A stretch of 34,687 nucleotides of DNA from DASSKO01 sp035690425 (GTDB lineage: Bacteria; Actinomycetota; Actinomycetes; Propionibacteriales; Nocardioidaceae), in NCBI GenBank assembly GCA_035690425.1, contig DASSKO010000181.1, positions 1-34,687 of the forward strand, given 5' to 3'. Shown here one piece after another: positions 1-8,942 of the stretch. Within the stretch, counting starts at the first letter, position 1; each line of letters begins with the position of its first letter. A model generated the notes under the pieces. That model made no database searches, was not told the DNA's origin, and saw only the letters and a list, made by a program, of their open reading frames with translations. Both the position numbers and the translations under genes were made by a program.

Positions 1-1939
1 CCAGCCTGACGTAGTTGTGCTCTCCCCACCGCCAGGTCTCACCAGTCAGCTCGTCGCGTACGGCGAAGGTGTCGTGCCAGTCCATGCCGAGCTCGGGCAT
101 GTCGAGGCGCACGGTCGTGTCCCGGGTCGCGTGCGGGTCGAGGTTGACGACGACGATCACAGTGTCAGTGGTGCCGTCGGGGAGCTCTTGGCTCTTGGAG
201 AAGGCCAAGAACGCCTGGTCCTCGGGATGGTGCACCACCAGGTTGCGCAGGCGTTGCAGGGCTGGGTGCGCGCGCCGGATCTCGTTGAGCCGGGTGAGGT
301 AGGGCGCGAGGCTGCGGCCCTGCGCCTCGGCCGTCTCCCAGTCGCGCGGCCGTAGCTGGTACTTCTCCGAGTCGAGGTACTCCTCCGAGCCCGGCCGGAC
401 GGCGACGTGCTCGAACAGCTCGAAACCCGCGTAGACACCCCAGGTCGGCGAGGCCATCGCGGCCAGCGTGGCCCGGATCTTGAACGCGGCCGGCCCGCCG
501 TACTGCAAGAAGCCGGACAAGATGTCGGGGGTGTTGACGAAGAGGTTCGGCCGGAGGACGTGCGAGGTCTCGCGGGAGAGCTCGGTGAAGTACTCCTCGA
601 GCTCCCACTTCTCGTTGCGCCACGTGAAGTAGGTATAGGACTGGTGGAAGCCGACCATGCCCAGGGTGCGCATCATCGCCGGCTTGGTGAACGCCTCCGC
701 GAGGAACACCACGTCGGGGTCGGTCTCGCGCACCTGCGCCAGCAGCCACTGCCAGAACTCCACCGGCTTGGTGTGCGGGTTGTCCACTCGGAAGATCCGC
801 ACGCCGTGACTGATCCAGTGCCGCACCAGCCGCAGGACCTCGGCGTAGATGCCCGCGGGGTCGTTGTCGAAGTTCAGCGGGTAGATGTCCTGGTACTTCT
901 TGGGCGGGTTCTCGGCGTACGCGACGCTGCCGTCAGCGCGGGTGGTGAACCACTCAGGATGCTCGTCGACCCACGGGTGGTCGGGAGCGCACTGCAGGGC
1001 GAGGTCCAGCGCGACCTCCAGGCCGACCTCGCGCGCACGGGCCACGAACGCGTCGAAGTCGTCGATCGTGCCGAGGTCGGGGTGCACGGCGTCATGGCCG
1101 CCGTCCTTGGAGCCGATCGCCCACGGCGAGCCGGGGTCACCGGGCCGGGTGAGCAGGGTGTTGTTGGGGCCCTTGCGGTTGACCTCGCCGATCGGGTGGA
1201 TCGGCGGGAGGTAGATGACGTCGAAGCCCATCGCGGCGACCGCGTCGAGCCGCTTGGCCGCGGTGCGCAGGGTGCCGCTGGTGGTGGCACCGGTGTCCTG
1301 GTCGACCGCGGCTCCCTCCGAGCGAGGGAAGAACTCGTACCAGGACCCGACCAAGGCACGCTCGCGGTCGACGAAGAAGGGGAACGGGCCCTCGGTGGTC
1401 ACCAGCTCGCGAAACGGGCACGCAGCCAGCACCTCGTCGACCTCGGGCGACACCGCTGCGGCGAGGCGGACGGCAACCGGTCGCTCGGTGTCGTCGACGG
1501 CCGTGACGGCGTCCGCCAGCACCGCGCGCTCGGCCCGGCGCTCCGGGGGCAACGCGTCCGCGGCACGGGTGAGGACGAGAGCGCCCTCGGCGAGCATCAG
1601 GTCGACGTCGATGTCGGCGGCGATCTTGATCTCCGCGGCGTGCCGCCAGGTCGCGACCGGGTCGCTCCACGACTCGACCGTGTAGGTCCACGGCCCCTCG
1701 ACGTCTGGAGTGACCACGGCCGCCATCTCGTCGGGTCGCTGCTCGGTCGGGTGCATCAGCACCAGCGGGCGGGGCCTGCCGTCAGGGTCGCGCAGGACGA
1801 CGCCCGCGCCGAGCAGGTCGTGACCCTCACGGAACACCGTCGCGGTGACCGTGAACGACTCGCCGACGGCCGCCTTGGCGGGCAGGCGCCCACGGTCGAC
1901 CACCGGGCTGACGTCGATAATCGGGATGCGTCCAACCAT
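1..1939 (-). CDS. glgE: Alpha-1,4-glucan:maltose-1-phosphate maltosyltransferase GlgE (3' end cut by window)
   Basis: Transfers maltosyl units from alpha-maltose 1-phosphate onto alpha-1,4-glucan, the polymerising step of the trehalose-to-glucan (TreS-Pep2-GlgE) route. Reading starts at ATG 1939 (MVGRIPIIDVSP) and stays open to the window edge, giving 646 codons; the last residues visible (GEHNYVRL) match the extreme C terminus of the family, so little is missing. An N-terminal beta domain (about 1-190) precedes a GH13 barrel. The expected nucleophile Asp386 lies in RVDNPHTKP and the acid/base Glu415 in FLAEAFTKP; their 29-residue spacing equals that of Streptomyces GlgE (D394/E423, from memory). 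PPIHPIGEVNRKGPNN is a further family hallmark. It is divergent from the phosphorylase gene. Genes downstream of glgE lie outside the window. Confidence 0.96.
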   Translation of the reverse strand, partial: MVGRIPIIDVSPVVDRGRLPAKAAVGESFTVTATVFREGHDLLGAGVVLRDPDGRPRPLVLMHPTEQRPDEMAAVVTPDVEGPWTYTVESWSDPVATWRHAAEIKIAADIDVDLMLAEGALVLTRAADALPPERRAERAVLADAVTAVDDTERPVAVRLAAAVSPEVDEVLAACPFRELVTTEGPFPFFVDRERALVGSWYEFFPRSEGAAVDQDTGATTSGTLRTAAKRLDAVAAMGFDVIYLPPIHPIGEVNRKGPNNTLLTRPGDPGSPWAIGSKDGGHDAVHPDLGTIDDFDAFVARAREVGLEVALDLALQCAPDHPWVDEHPEWFTTRADGSVAYAENPPKKYQDIYPLNFDNDPAGIYAEVLRLVRHWISHGVRIFRVDNPHTKPVEFWQWLLAQVRETDPDVVFLAEAFTKPAMMRTLGMVGFHQSYTYFTWRNEKWELEEYFTELSRETSHVLRPNLFVNTPDILSGFLQYGGPAAFKIRATLAAMASPTWGVYAGFELFEHVAVRPGSEEYLDSEKYQLRPRDWETAEAQGRSLAPYLTRLNEIRRAHPALQRLRNLVVHHPEDQAFLAFSKSQELPDGTTDTVIVVVNLDPHATRDTTVRLDMPELGMDWHDTFAVRDELTGETWRWGEHNYVRL

Positions 1940-1973
1940 TGCTGTCGAACCTACCCAGGTCCACCGGTCCTAC

Positions 1974-2014
1974 GCATCAGGTTCGGGCATCGGGTTCGGG
2001 GCATCGGGTTCGGG
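1974..2014. repeat. Three tandem 13-14 bp repeats in the glgE/glgP divergent promoter region
   Basis: Copies read GCATCAGGTTCGG (1974-1986), GCATCGGGTTCGGG (1987-2000) and GCATCGGGTTCGGG (2001-2014). They sit in the 154-bp gap between the divergent starts of glgE (1939) and the phosphorylase (2094). They could be an operator array or simple slippage; no known regulator site is recognised. Confidence 0.6.
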
Positions 2015-2093
2015 AAATCGGGGGCCCAGGCATCGTCCGGCCCACGGAGCGTCGTTGGCATCGGTGGGTCGCGGGCGGCTACCGTGCTGCCCC

Positions 2094-4727
2094 GTGCGCG
2101 CTATCCGTCGATTCACCGTCCGCCCGATGCTGCCGGCTGCGCTGCAGCCGCTCGGCCAGCTGGCCAACAACCTGCGGTGGTCCTGGCATCCGGAGACCCA
2201 GGACCTGTTCCGCGCCATCGACTCCCGCCTGTGGGAGTCCGGTGGCCACGACCCGGTGCGGCTGCTCGGCGAAGTATCGTCGAGCCGGCTGACGCAGCTT
2301 GCGTCGGACCGGCGCTTCCTGCGTAACCTCCAGTTGGCGCATGCCGATCTCGACGAGTACCTCACTGGTGACCGGTGGTACCAGTCGCTGACCGAGGACG
2401 CGCCCCGGCAGATCGCCTACTTCTCGCCCGAGTTCGGCATCACCTCGGTCCTGCCGCAATACTCCGGCGGTCTCGGAATCCTGGCGGGGGACCACCTGAA
2501 GACGGCCTCCGACCTCGGCGCGCCGCTGATCGGCGTGGGCCTGCTCTACCGCCACGGCTACTTCGTGCAGTCGCTCTCCCGGGAGGGCTGGCAGCTGGAG
2601 CGCTACCCGCTGGTCGACCCGGACGGGCTGCCGCTGACGCTGCTGCGCGAGGACGACGGGGCACCGGCGACCGTGCGCCTGGGGCTTCCCGGCGGGCAGC
2701 AGCTGATCGGCCGGATCTGGGTCGCGCAGGTGGGACGGGTGCCGCTGCTGCTCCTCGACTCCGACCACGAGGACAACACCGACGTCATCCGTGACGTCAC
2801 CGACCGGCTGTACGGCGGTGGCAGCGACCACCGGCTGCTGCAGGAGATGCTGCTGGGTGTGGGCGGGGTGCGCGCGCTGCGCGTCTACTGCCGGATCACC
2901 GGCACCCCGGCGCCGGAGGTCTTCCACACCAACGAGGGCCATGCCGGGTTCCTGGGCATCGAGCGGATCCGCGAGTTGGTGGGCGAGCACGGGCTGGACT
3001 TCGAGACCGCGCTGGAGGTCAGCCGGGCGGGCACGGTGTTCACCACCCACACGCCCGTGCCGGCGGGCATCGACCGGTTCCCACGCGACCTGGTGCACCA
3101 GCACTTCGGCGGCGACAACGCCAGCGAGGAGGTCCCGGTCGAGCGCATTCTCGCGCTGGGCTCGGAGGACTACGAGGGCGGCGACCCCTCGGTGTTCAAC
3201 ATGGCGGTGATGGGCCTGCGGCTGGCGCAGCGCGCGAACGGCGTCAGCGAGCTGCACGGCACCGTCAGCCGTGGCATGTTCGCGGGGCTGTGGCCGGGCT
3301 TCGACGTCGCCGAGGTGCCGATCAGCTCCATCACCAACGGCGTGCACGCCCCGACCTGGGTGGCTCGTGAGGTCTTCGAGCTGGCCGAGCGCAGTGTGGG
3401 TGCCGACGCCATGGAGTCCGGAGACGTCTGGAAGTCACTCAACAAGGTCTCCGACGCAGCGATATGTCAGACCAAGCGTGAGCTGCGGTCGCAGTTCGTC
3501 GACGTCGTCCGGCAGCGGCTGCGGGAGTCGTGGCTCAACCGCGGCGCGTCACCGGCCGAGCTGGACTGGGTCGGTTCGGTGCTCGACCCCGACGTGCTGA
3601 CGATCGGGTTCGCGCGCCGGGTCCCGTCGTACAAGCGGCTCACCCTGATGCTGCGTGACCCCGCGCGGCTGAAGTCGCTGCTGCTGCACCCGGAGCGGCC
3701 GATCCAGCTGGTCATCGCGGGCAAGTCGCACCCCGCCGACGAGGGGGGTAAGCGACTGATCCAGGAGATCGTCCGGTTCGCCGACGACCCGCAGGTGCGG
3801 CACCGGATCGTGTTCCTGCCCAACTACGACATCGCAATGGCGCAGCCGATGTATCCGGGCTGCGACGTCTGGCTCAACAACCCGCTGCGGCCCTACGAGG
3901 CGTGTGGCACCTCCGGCATGAAGGCGGCGCTGAACGGCGGTCTCAATCTTTCGATCCGCGACGGCTGGTGGGACGAGTGGTACGACGGTGAGAACGGCTG
4001 GGCGATCCCCTCGGCGGAGGGGGTCGAGGACCCCGACCGCCGCGACGACATCGAGGCGGCCGTGCTGTACAACCTGCTCGAGCACGAGGTGGCGCCACGG
4101 TTCTACGACGTCGACGCGGTCGGTGTGCCGGTGCGTTGGATCGAGATGGTGCGTCACACCCTGGAGTCGCTCGGGCCCAAGGTGCTGGCCACCCGGATGG
4201 TCCGCGACTACGTCACCACGCTCTACCAGCCCGCGGCCGCATCGTGGCGCGCCCGCAACCATGACTTCGCCGGTGCGCGGGAGCTTGCCGGCTGGAAGCA
4301 CCGCGTACAGGCTGCGTGGAGCAACGTGCGCATCGAGCACGTGGAGTCGTCGGGCGTGCATGACCAGCCGGAGATCGGCGCGACGCTGGAGGTCCGGGTG
4401 TATACCGCGTTGGGAGAGCTGTCCACGGATGATGTGGTGGTTCAGGTCGTGCACGGACGGGTCGACGCCGACGACGAGCTGGCCGACGTCCAGACGGTGT
4501 CGCTCGACCTGGCAGAGGCCTACGAGGCATCGCGGCAGCGCTTCGAGGGCGTCGTCGAGCTGGGCCGGACGGGCCCCTTCGGTTACACGGTTCGCGTCCT
4601 GCCCCGGCACGATCTGCTGGTCTCGACGGCCGAGACCGGGCTCGTGGTGTGGCCGCAGCAGCAGGCCGACGAGCGCGTCGGTGACGGCGTGAGCCAGTGG
4701 CACGGAGGCACCACCGACGGCGCCTGA
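2094..4727 (+). CDS. glgP: Alpha-glucan (glycogen) phosphorylase, DUF3417 type
   Basis: Phosphorolyses alpha-1,4-glucans from the non-reducing end to give glucose 1-phosphate. The 877-residue product begins with a DUF3417-type segment (LANNLRWSWHPETQDLF, about residues 10-110), followed by the phosphorylase fold of the shorter alpha-glucan phosphorylase (TIGR02094) family. The PLP-binding lysine is expected to be Lys610 in ACGTSGMKAALNGG. FHTNEGHAGF and FARRVPSYKR are further conserved blocks. GTG 2094 is chosen because MRAIRRFTVRP matches the usual family N terminus; the frame is open upstream to 1845, but that stretch is repeat-rich and non-conserved. There is no ribosome binding site; TACCGT at 2080-2085 lies 8 nt upstream, consistent with a leaderless transcript. 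It is convergent with glgX. Confidence 0.93.
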   Translation: MRAIRRFTVRPMLPAALQPLGQLANNLRWSWHPETQDLFRAIDSRLWESGGHDPVRLLGEVSSSRLTQLASDRRFLRNLQLAHADLDEYLTGDRWYQSLTEDAPRQIAYFSPEFGITSVLPQYSGGLGILAGDHLKTASDLGAPLIGVGLLYRHGYFVQSLSREGWQLERYPLVDPDGLPLTLLREDDGAPATVRLGLPGGQQLIGRIWVAQVGRVPLLLLDSDHEDNTDVIRDVTDRLYGGGSDHRLLQEMLLGVGGVRALRVYCRITGTPAPEVFHTNEGHAGFLGIERIRELVGEHGLDFETALEVSRAGTVFTTHTPVPAGIDRFPRDLVHQHFGGDNASEEVPVERILALGSEDYEGGDPSVFNMAVMGLRLAQRANGVSELHGTVSRGMFAGLWPGFDVAEVPISSITNGVHAPTWVAREVFELAERSVGADAMESGDVWKSLNKVSDAAICQTKRELRSQFVDVVRQRLRESWLNRGASPAELDWVGSVLDPDVLTIGFARRVPSYKRLTLMLRDPARLKSLLLHPERPIQLVIAGKSHPADEGGKRLIQEIVRFADDPQVRHRIVFLPNYDIAMAQPMYPGCDVWLNNPLRPYEACGTSGMKAALNGGLNLSIRDGWWDEWYDGENGWAIPSAEGVEDPDRRDDIEAAVLYNLLEHEVAPRFYDVDAVGVPVRWIEMVRHTLESLGPKVLATRMVRDYVTTLYQPAAASWRARNHDFAGARELAGWKHRVQAAWSNVRIEHVESSGVHDQPEIGATLEVRVYTALGELSTDDVVVQVVHGRVDADDELADVQTVSLDLAEAYEASRQRFEGVVELGRTGPFGYTVRVLPRHDLLVSTAETGLVVWPQQQADERVGDGVSQWHGGTTDGA

Positions 4728-4792
4728 CGGCGGCCGTCGGGCCGACTGGTCGATTCCCGTACGCGGGTGGGTGGCCGCGTTGGGTGAGCTGG

Positions 4793-6898
4793 CTAGACCA
4801 GCTCGAGCATCAGGACGCTGCGCCCGGTCATGGTCACCGCGGCGCCGGGACGGTGGGTCTGCGCCGTCGGGCAACCGTCGGTGCGGAGCACCTCGGCGTA
4901 GCCGGTGCCGACGTCGGGGAGCCGCACGACGCGGTCGGCCGCCCCGGCGTGCAGCCAGACGAGGAACGAGGTGTCCCGGATCGGCTCACCGCGGCGTCCC
5001 CGGTGCCGGATCGCCTCGCCGTTGAGCAGGAAGCCCACCGTGCCGAGCGATGCGTCGTGCCAGTCGCCCTCCGCCATCTCGTGGCCGTCCGGGTGCAGCC
5101 AGGTGAGGTCCTTGCCACCGCCCTCGGCCAGCGGGCGGCCCGCGAAGAAGTGCCGCTGGCGCAGCACCGGGTGCTCCGCGCGCAGGTGCAGCAGCCGGCG
5201 GGTCAGCGCGTGCAGCTCCGACCACGCCCCGGCGTCGGACCAGTCGACCCAAGACGTCTCGTTGTCCTGGCTGTAGGCGTTGTTGTTGCCGCGCTGGGTG
5301 CGGCCGCGCTCGTCACCGGCCAGCATCATCGGGACACCGGTCGACAGCAGCAGCGTCGTCATCAGGTTGGCGGCCTGCCGGCGGCGCAGCCGGTTGATTT
5401 CCGGGTCGTCGGTCTCGCCTTCGACACCGCAGTTCCACGACCGGTTGTCGTTTGTGCCGTCGCGGTTGCCCTCCTGGTTGGCCTCGTTGTGCTTGCCGGC
5501 GTACGTCGTCAGGTCGCGCAGCGTGAAGCCGTCGTGGGCGGTGACGAAGTTGATCGACGCCAGCGGGTGCCGGCCGTCGTCGTAGTACAGGTCCGCGGAG
5601 CCCGATAGCCGGGACGCGAGGTGGCTCACGCTGCCCTGACCGCGCCAGAAGTCCCGGACGCTGTCGCGGAACTTGTCGTTCCACTCGCACCACGGAGACG
5701 GAAACGCACCGACCTGGTAGCCGTCACCCCGGACGTCCCAGGGCTCGGCGATCAGCTTGACCTCGCGCAGCACCGGGTCCTGGCCCACCGCGGCGAAGAA
5801 CGGCCCGCGCAGGTCGACGTGGTCGTCGGCCCGGCCCAGGGCTGAGGCCAGGTCGAAGCGGAAGCCGTCGACGTGCATCTCGGTGACCCAGTAGCGCAGC
5901 GAGTCCATGATGAGGCGCAGGGCCTGCGGCTGGTTGGCGTCGACGGTGTTCCCGCAGCCGGTGACGTCGGCGTAGCTGCCGTCGGCGTGCTGGCGGTAGT
6001 ACGCGCCGTCGTCGTACCCGCGGAAGCTGAGTGCGGGCCCGTCGACCCCTCCCTCCGCGGTGTGGTTGTAGACGACGTCGAGGATGACCTCCAGGCCGGT
6101 CGCGTGCAGATCTCGGACCATCTGCTTGAACTCGCGCACCTGCTCGCCGCGGCTGCCGGCCGCCGAGTACGCCGCATGCGGCGCGAAGAAGCCGATGCTG
6201 TTGTAGCCCCAGAAGTTGGTCAGGCCGCGCTGCACCACGTGCGGCTCGGACACGAAGTGGTGCACCGGCAGCAGCTCCACGGCGGTCACACCGAGGTCGG
6301 TGAGGTAGCGCGTCACACGGGGATGCGCGAGCCCGGCATAGGTGCCCCGAAGCTCCTCGGGTACGTCGGGGTGCTGCGCGGTGAACCCCTTCACATGAAG
6401 CTCGGCGATCACGGTGTAGGACCACGGCCGGTGCAGCGGCCGATCGGCCTGCCAGTCGCTCTCCCGGTCGATGGCACCGGGGCCGACGACCACCGAGCGG
6501 GGGACGTACGGCGCGGAGTCCCGCTCGTCGCGATGGCTCGCATCGTCCGGCCTGGCGGCGAAGACCTCCTCGGCGTAGGTCAGCGTGCCGTCGACGGCAC
6601 GGGCGTAGGGGTCGAGCAGCAGCTTGGCCCGGTTGAAACGGTGCCCGTGCGCGGGATCCCACGGTCCGTCGGCCCGGAAGCCGTAGCACTGGCTGTCGCC
6701 GATGCCGGGGACCAGGCCGTGCCAGACGCCGACGGTCTGGTCGGTCAACGGCAGCCGGGTCTCGCTGCCGTCATCGGCGAAGAGACAGAGCTCGACGCCG
6801 GTCGCGTCCGGCGCCCACACGGCGAAGTTGGTGCCGTCGGCCTCCACGGTCGCGCCGAGCGGGGTGTGCCGGCCCGGCCATACGTCGGGGTTGCCCAT
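4793..6898 (-). CDS. glgX: Glycogen debranching enzyme GlgX (isoamylase-type)
   Basis: Hydrolyses alpha-1,6 branch points, preferring short branches left by phosphorylase, which fits its position convergent with the phosphorylase gene. The 701-residue product has an N-terminal CBM48/isoamylase domain (about 1-140, TNFAVWAPDATGVELCLF) and a GH13 barrel. Visible motifs are DVVYNHTAEGG, GFRFDLA (nucleophile Asp349), LIAEPWDV (acid/base Glu385) and FVTAHDGFTL. ATG 6898 is preferred because GGGGAAG lies about 7 nt upstream and MGNPDVWPGRHTPLG is the typical start; a TTG at 6937 in the same frame would add 13 residues. Length is normal for the family. A TreX-like archaeal-type debranching enzyme is the main alternative name. 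Confidence 0.94.
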   Translation of the reverse strand: MGNPDVWPGRHTPLGATVEADGTNFAVWAPDATGVELCLFADDGSETRLPLTDQTVGVWHGLVPGIGDSQCYGFRADGPWDPAHGHRFNRAKLLLDPYARAVDGTLTYAEEVFAARPDDASHRDERDSAPYVPRSVVVGPGAIDRESDWQADRPLHRPWSYTVIAELHVKGFTAQHPDVPEELRGTYAGLAHPRVTRYLTDLGVTAVELLPVHHFVSEPHVVQRGLTNFWGYNSIGFFAPHAAYSAAGSRGEQVREFKQMVRDLHATGLEVILDVVYNHTAEGGVDGPALSFRGYDDGAYYRQHADGSYADVTGCGNTVDANQPQALRLIMDSLRYWVTEMHVDGFRFDLASALGRADDHVDLRGPFFAAVGQDPVLREVKLIAEPWDVRGDGYQVGAFPSPWCEWNDKFRDSVRDFWRGQGSVSHLASRLSGSADLYYDDGRHPLASINFVTAHDGFTLRDLTTYAGKHNEANQEGNRDGTNDNRSWNCGVEGETDDPEINRLRRRQAANLMTTLLLSTGVPMMLAGDERGRTQRGNNNAYSQDNETSWVDWSDAGAWSELHALTRRLLHLRAEHPVLRQRHFFAGRPLAEGGGKDLTWLHPDGHEMAEGDWHDASLGTVGFLLNGEAIRHRGRRGEPIRDTSFLVWLHAGAADRVVRLPDVGTGYAEVLRTDGCPTAQTHRPGAAVTMTGRSVLMLELV

Positions 6899-6990
6899 CG
6901 CCACATCTTCCCCGACCGGCGCGCCGTCGGGGGGCAAAGCCTGGCATAGGCTCGCGACCGGATCTGTCGTGTGTGTGGTTGGGAGGACCC

Positions 6991-7770
6991 GTGGGCGAGT
7001 TCGTACGGCTCGAGGTCGAGGACGGCGTGGGCACGATCCGGCTGGACCGGCCGAAGATGAACGCGCTGGACGCGCAGATGCAGGAGGAGATCCGAGCCGC
7101 GGCGAGCGCGGCCACCTCGCGTGCCGACGTCCGCGCTGTCGTGGTGTACGGCGGGGAACAGGTGTTCGCCGCAGGTGCGGACATCAAGGAGATGGCCGGG
7201 ATGTCCTACACCGAGATGGTCGATCGGTCGACCGCCCTGCAGGCGTCGTTGACCGAGGTGGCCCGGATCCCCAAGCCGGTGGTCGCTGCGGTCACCGGCT
7301 ACGCACTGGGTGGTGGACTCGAGCTCGCACTGTGCGCCGACGTCCGGGTGTGCGCCGCCGACACCAAGCTGGGTCAGCCCGAGATCTTGCTCGGCATCAT
7401 GCCGGGGGCAGGTGGCACCCAGCGGCTGACCCGGCTGGTGGGCCCGGCGAAGGCCAAGAACATCGTGTTCACCGGGCGGTTCGTGGAGGCCGCGGAGGCG
7501 CTGGCGATCGGCATCGTCGACCAGGTCGTCCCGTCCGAGCAAGTGTACGACACGGCCAGGTCCTGGGCGGCGCAGTTCGCCCGCGGACCGGCGTACGCGC
7601 TGCGTGCTGCGAAGCAGGCCATCGACCGCGGCATCGAGACCGACCTCGACACCGGGCTGGAGATCGAGCGGCAGCAGTTCGCGGGCCTGTTCGCCACCGA
7701 GGACCGCGGTATCGGGATGGCGTCGTTCCTCGAGCATGGTCCGGGCAAGGCGGAGTTCGTCGGGCGATGA
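6991..7770 (+). CDS. Enoyl-CoA hydratase/isomerase family protein
   Basis: Crotonase-fold enzyme of 259 residues, expected to hydrate trans-2-enoyl-CoA in fatty acid or aromatic acid beta-oxidation. The oxyanion-hole segment FAAGADIKEMA and the block GYALGGGLELALCADVRV are intact. Both catalytic glutamates are present: Glu111 (GGLELAL) and Glu131 (QPEILLGIMPGAGGTQR), 20 residues apart as in rat mitochondrial hydratase (E144/E164, from memory), which favours true hydratase activity over a side-branch function. GTG 6991 follows GGGAGG at 5-7 nt spacing. A TAGGCT hexamer at 6947-6952 could be its -10. Substrate range cannot be read from sequence. A decayed gene starts on its last bases with an ATGA overlap. 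Confidence 0.92.
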   Translation: MGEFVRLEVEDGVGTIRLDRPKMNALDAQMQEEIRAAASAATSRADVRAVVVYGGEQVFAAGADIKEMAGMSYTEMVDRSTALQASLTEVARIPKPVVAAVTGYALGGGLELALCADVRVCAADTKLGQPEILLGIMPGAGGTQRLTRLVGPAKAKNIVFTGRFVEAAEALAIGIVDQVVPSEQVYDTARSWAAQFARGPAYALRAAKQAIDRGIETDLDTGLEIERQQFAGLFATEDRGIGMASFLEHGPGKAEFVGR

Positions 7771-7880
7771 GCACGTCGGCCGGCCAGGACGATCGGCGGC
7801 GACGAGATCCAACCGGCGTGGCACGAGGTCGGGCGCGGGCTGCGCCAGCACGGCTGGGAGGCGCTGTCGAAGGTCCTCAC
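7767..7880 (+). pseudogene. Decayed stub of an unidentified gene co-oriented with the enoyl-CoA hydratase gene
   Basis: An ATG at 7767 overlaps the upstream stop as ATGA, the usual layout for translationally coupled genes, and opens MSTSAGQDD. The reading frame that then looks coding (G/C in nearly every third position; GGDEIQPAWHEVGRGLRQHG) is in a different frame, so a one-base loss near 7785-7795 is suspected. The coding character ends where the left 105-bp element starts at 7881. I do not recognise the family. It may instead be non-coding spacer with chance periodicity. Confidence 0.35.
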
Positions 7881-7985
7881 TTCCTGCGCACCGGTGTCCT
7901 TCCTGCGCCACACCGACCCGCCGAAGTACGCAAACCGGACAAAAAGTGAGTCGAGGCATGCAGGAAGGTCGCTGCGCCGCAGGCA
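7881..7985. repeat. Left copy of a 105-bp dyad-symmetric element flanking the AbiEi-like gene
   Basis: TTCCTGC at 7881 and 7900 (offsets 0 and 19) is answered by its complement GCAGGAA at 7960 (offset 79) and a degenerate GCAGGCA at 7979 (offset 98), so the four arms are symmetric about the centre. The core GCAAACCGGACAAAA occupies 7930-7944, at the dyad. The same motifs recur at the same offsets at 9027-9131, while the spacers differ. The element ends 3 bp before the stop codon of the AbiEi-like gene. Confidence 0.8.
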
Positions 7986-7988
7986 GCC

Positions 7989-8942
7989 TCAGCGACCGAG
8001 CCGACGCGCCGCGCGCTCGAACGACCGGCGGAAGCGGTCGCGGGTGGCAATCGGCCGGATCGACAGGTCGCCGTTGGTCCAGCGCACGACACCGTGGTCG
8101 GCGTCATCGAGCTCGTCGTGGCGCAGGCGCTCCCGCCACAGTCGTTCTTCCGGCGGTGGGCCGTCGGCGAAAGCCTTGAGGTACTTGACCTTGCCGTCAG
8201 CTTCGCCGACGAGCCGGAGGTGTCGCCAGTAGAAATCGACGCGGCCGACGAAGCGGCCGTCCTGCGTATAGACGTCGACCTGGCATTCAGGCAGCGGAAG
8301 GTCGTACTCGATGAAGAACGCGAAGGAGCGAGACTCCAGCGGCGACTCACGCTTCGTCGACGCGTGCTCGACGACCCGGCGGGATCCGACGATGCCCGGC
8401 CACCCGGAGCAGTCGCCGACCACGTCGCGCAGTTGCTGCATGTCGGTGAGACCCACGTGTAGTGCCGCATCGGCGGTGATCAGCCCGTCGGCAAGCTCCC
8501 GGTTGCGGGCGGTGTCGATGACGGTTCGGGCGGGCGACAGCAGGGGAAGTCCCCGGTGAGCGGTGCGGTGTTGCTCGGGCACGTGGGCGGGCAGGATATC
8601 GATCCCGTCGAGCCGTCTGCTGCGGTCGAACCGTCGATCCGGCTGCACTGTCAACTGGACTGCGCTCGGATCTCCGGCGAGCGTCGGCAGCCGATACAGC
8701 CGACGGGCGGAAGCCTGACTCGCCCAGGCGGGCGTCGATACCGCGAGCATTGCCGCTGTGCACCGCACAAGCTCGGTCAGTCCTGTGTCGGACAGCATCC
8801 GGTGCCGCGTCGCCCGAGTGCAGTAAGTGCCACGTCGCAGCGGCACCCAGTCGCGCTGTGCGACCCGGCGACGAATCTGGGCCTCGCTGAAGCCGAAGCG
8901 CCGGGCCTGCTCAGCGGTGAAGAGAAGAGGGAGCTCGCGCAT
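7989..8942 (-). CDS. AbiEi-antitoxin-like protein with C-terminal DUF559/Vsr-like nuclease-type domain
   Basis: The 317-residue protein has an N-terminal winged-helix segment of the kind annotated as type IV toxin-antitoxin AbiEi antitoxin (LLFTAEQARRFGFSEAQIRRRV, then RRGTY, about residues 5-45). The C-terminal part (about 210-300) resembles the DUF559/very-short-patch-repair endonuclease fold: ESPLESRS, then RVDFYWRHLRLVGEADGK, with acidic and lysine residues that could form a PD-(D/E)XK-like site. No AbiEii-type toxin gene lies beside it, so it is a solitary copy. ATG 8942 is chosen because the HTH begins immediately after it; no ribosome binding site is visible. The flanking 105-bp elements and adjacent decayed gene suggest acquisition as a unit. 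Function is inferred from domain resemblance only. Confidence 0.8.
   Translation of the reverse strand: MRELPLLFTAEQARRFGFSEAQIRRRVAQRDWVPLRRGTYCTRATRHRMLSDTGLTELVRCTAAMLAVSTPAWASQASARRLYRLPTLAGDPSAVQLTVQPDRRFDRSRRLDGIDILPAHVPEQHRTAHRGLPLLSPARTVIDTARNRELADGLITADAALHVGLTDMQQLRDVVGDCSGWPGIVGSRRVVEHASTKRESPLESRSFAFFIEYDLPLPECQVDVYTQDGRFVGRVDFYWRHLRLVGEADGKVKYLKAFADGPPPEERLWRERLRHDELDDADHGVVRWTNGDLSIRPIATRDRFRRSFERAARRLGR

Noticed and set aside
407..2326. Long plus-strand open frame (639 codons) opposite glgE
   Set aside because: Arg/Val/Gly-rich translation with no recognisable motif, lying on the antisense of a motif-complete GlgE. Long antisense frames are expected at this GC content.
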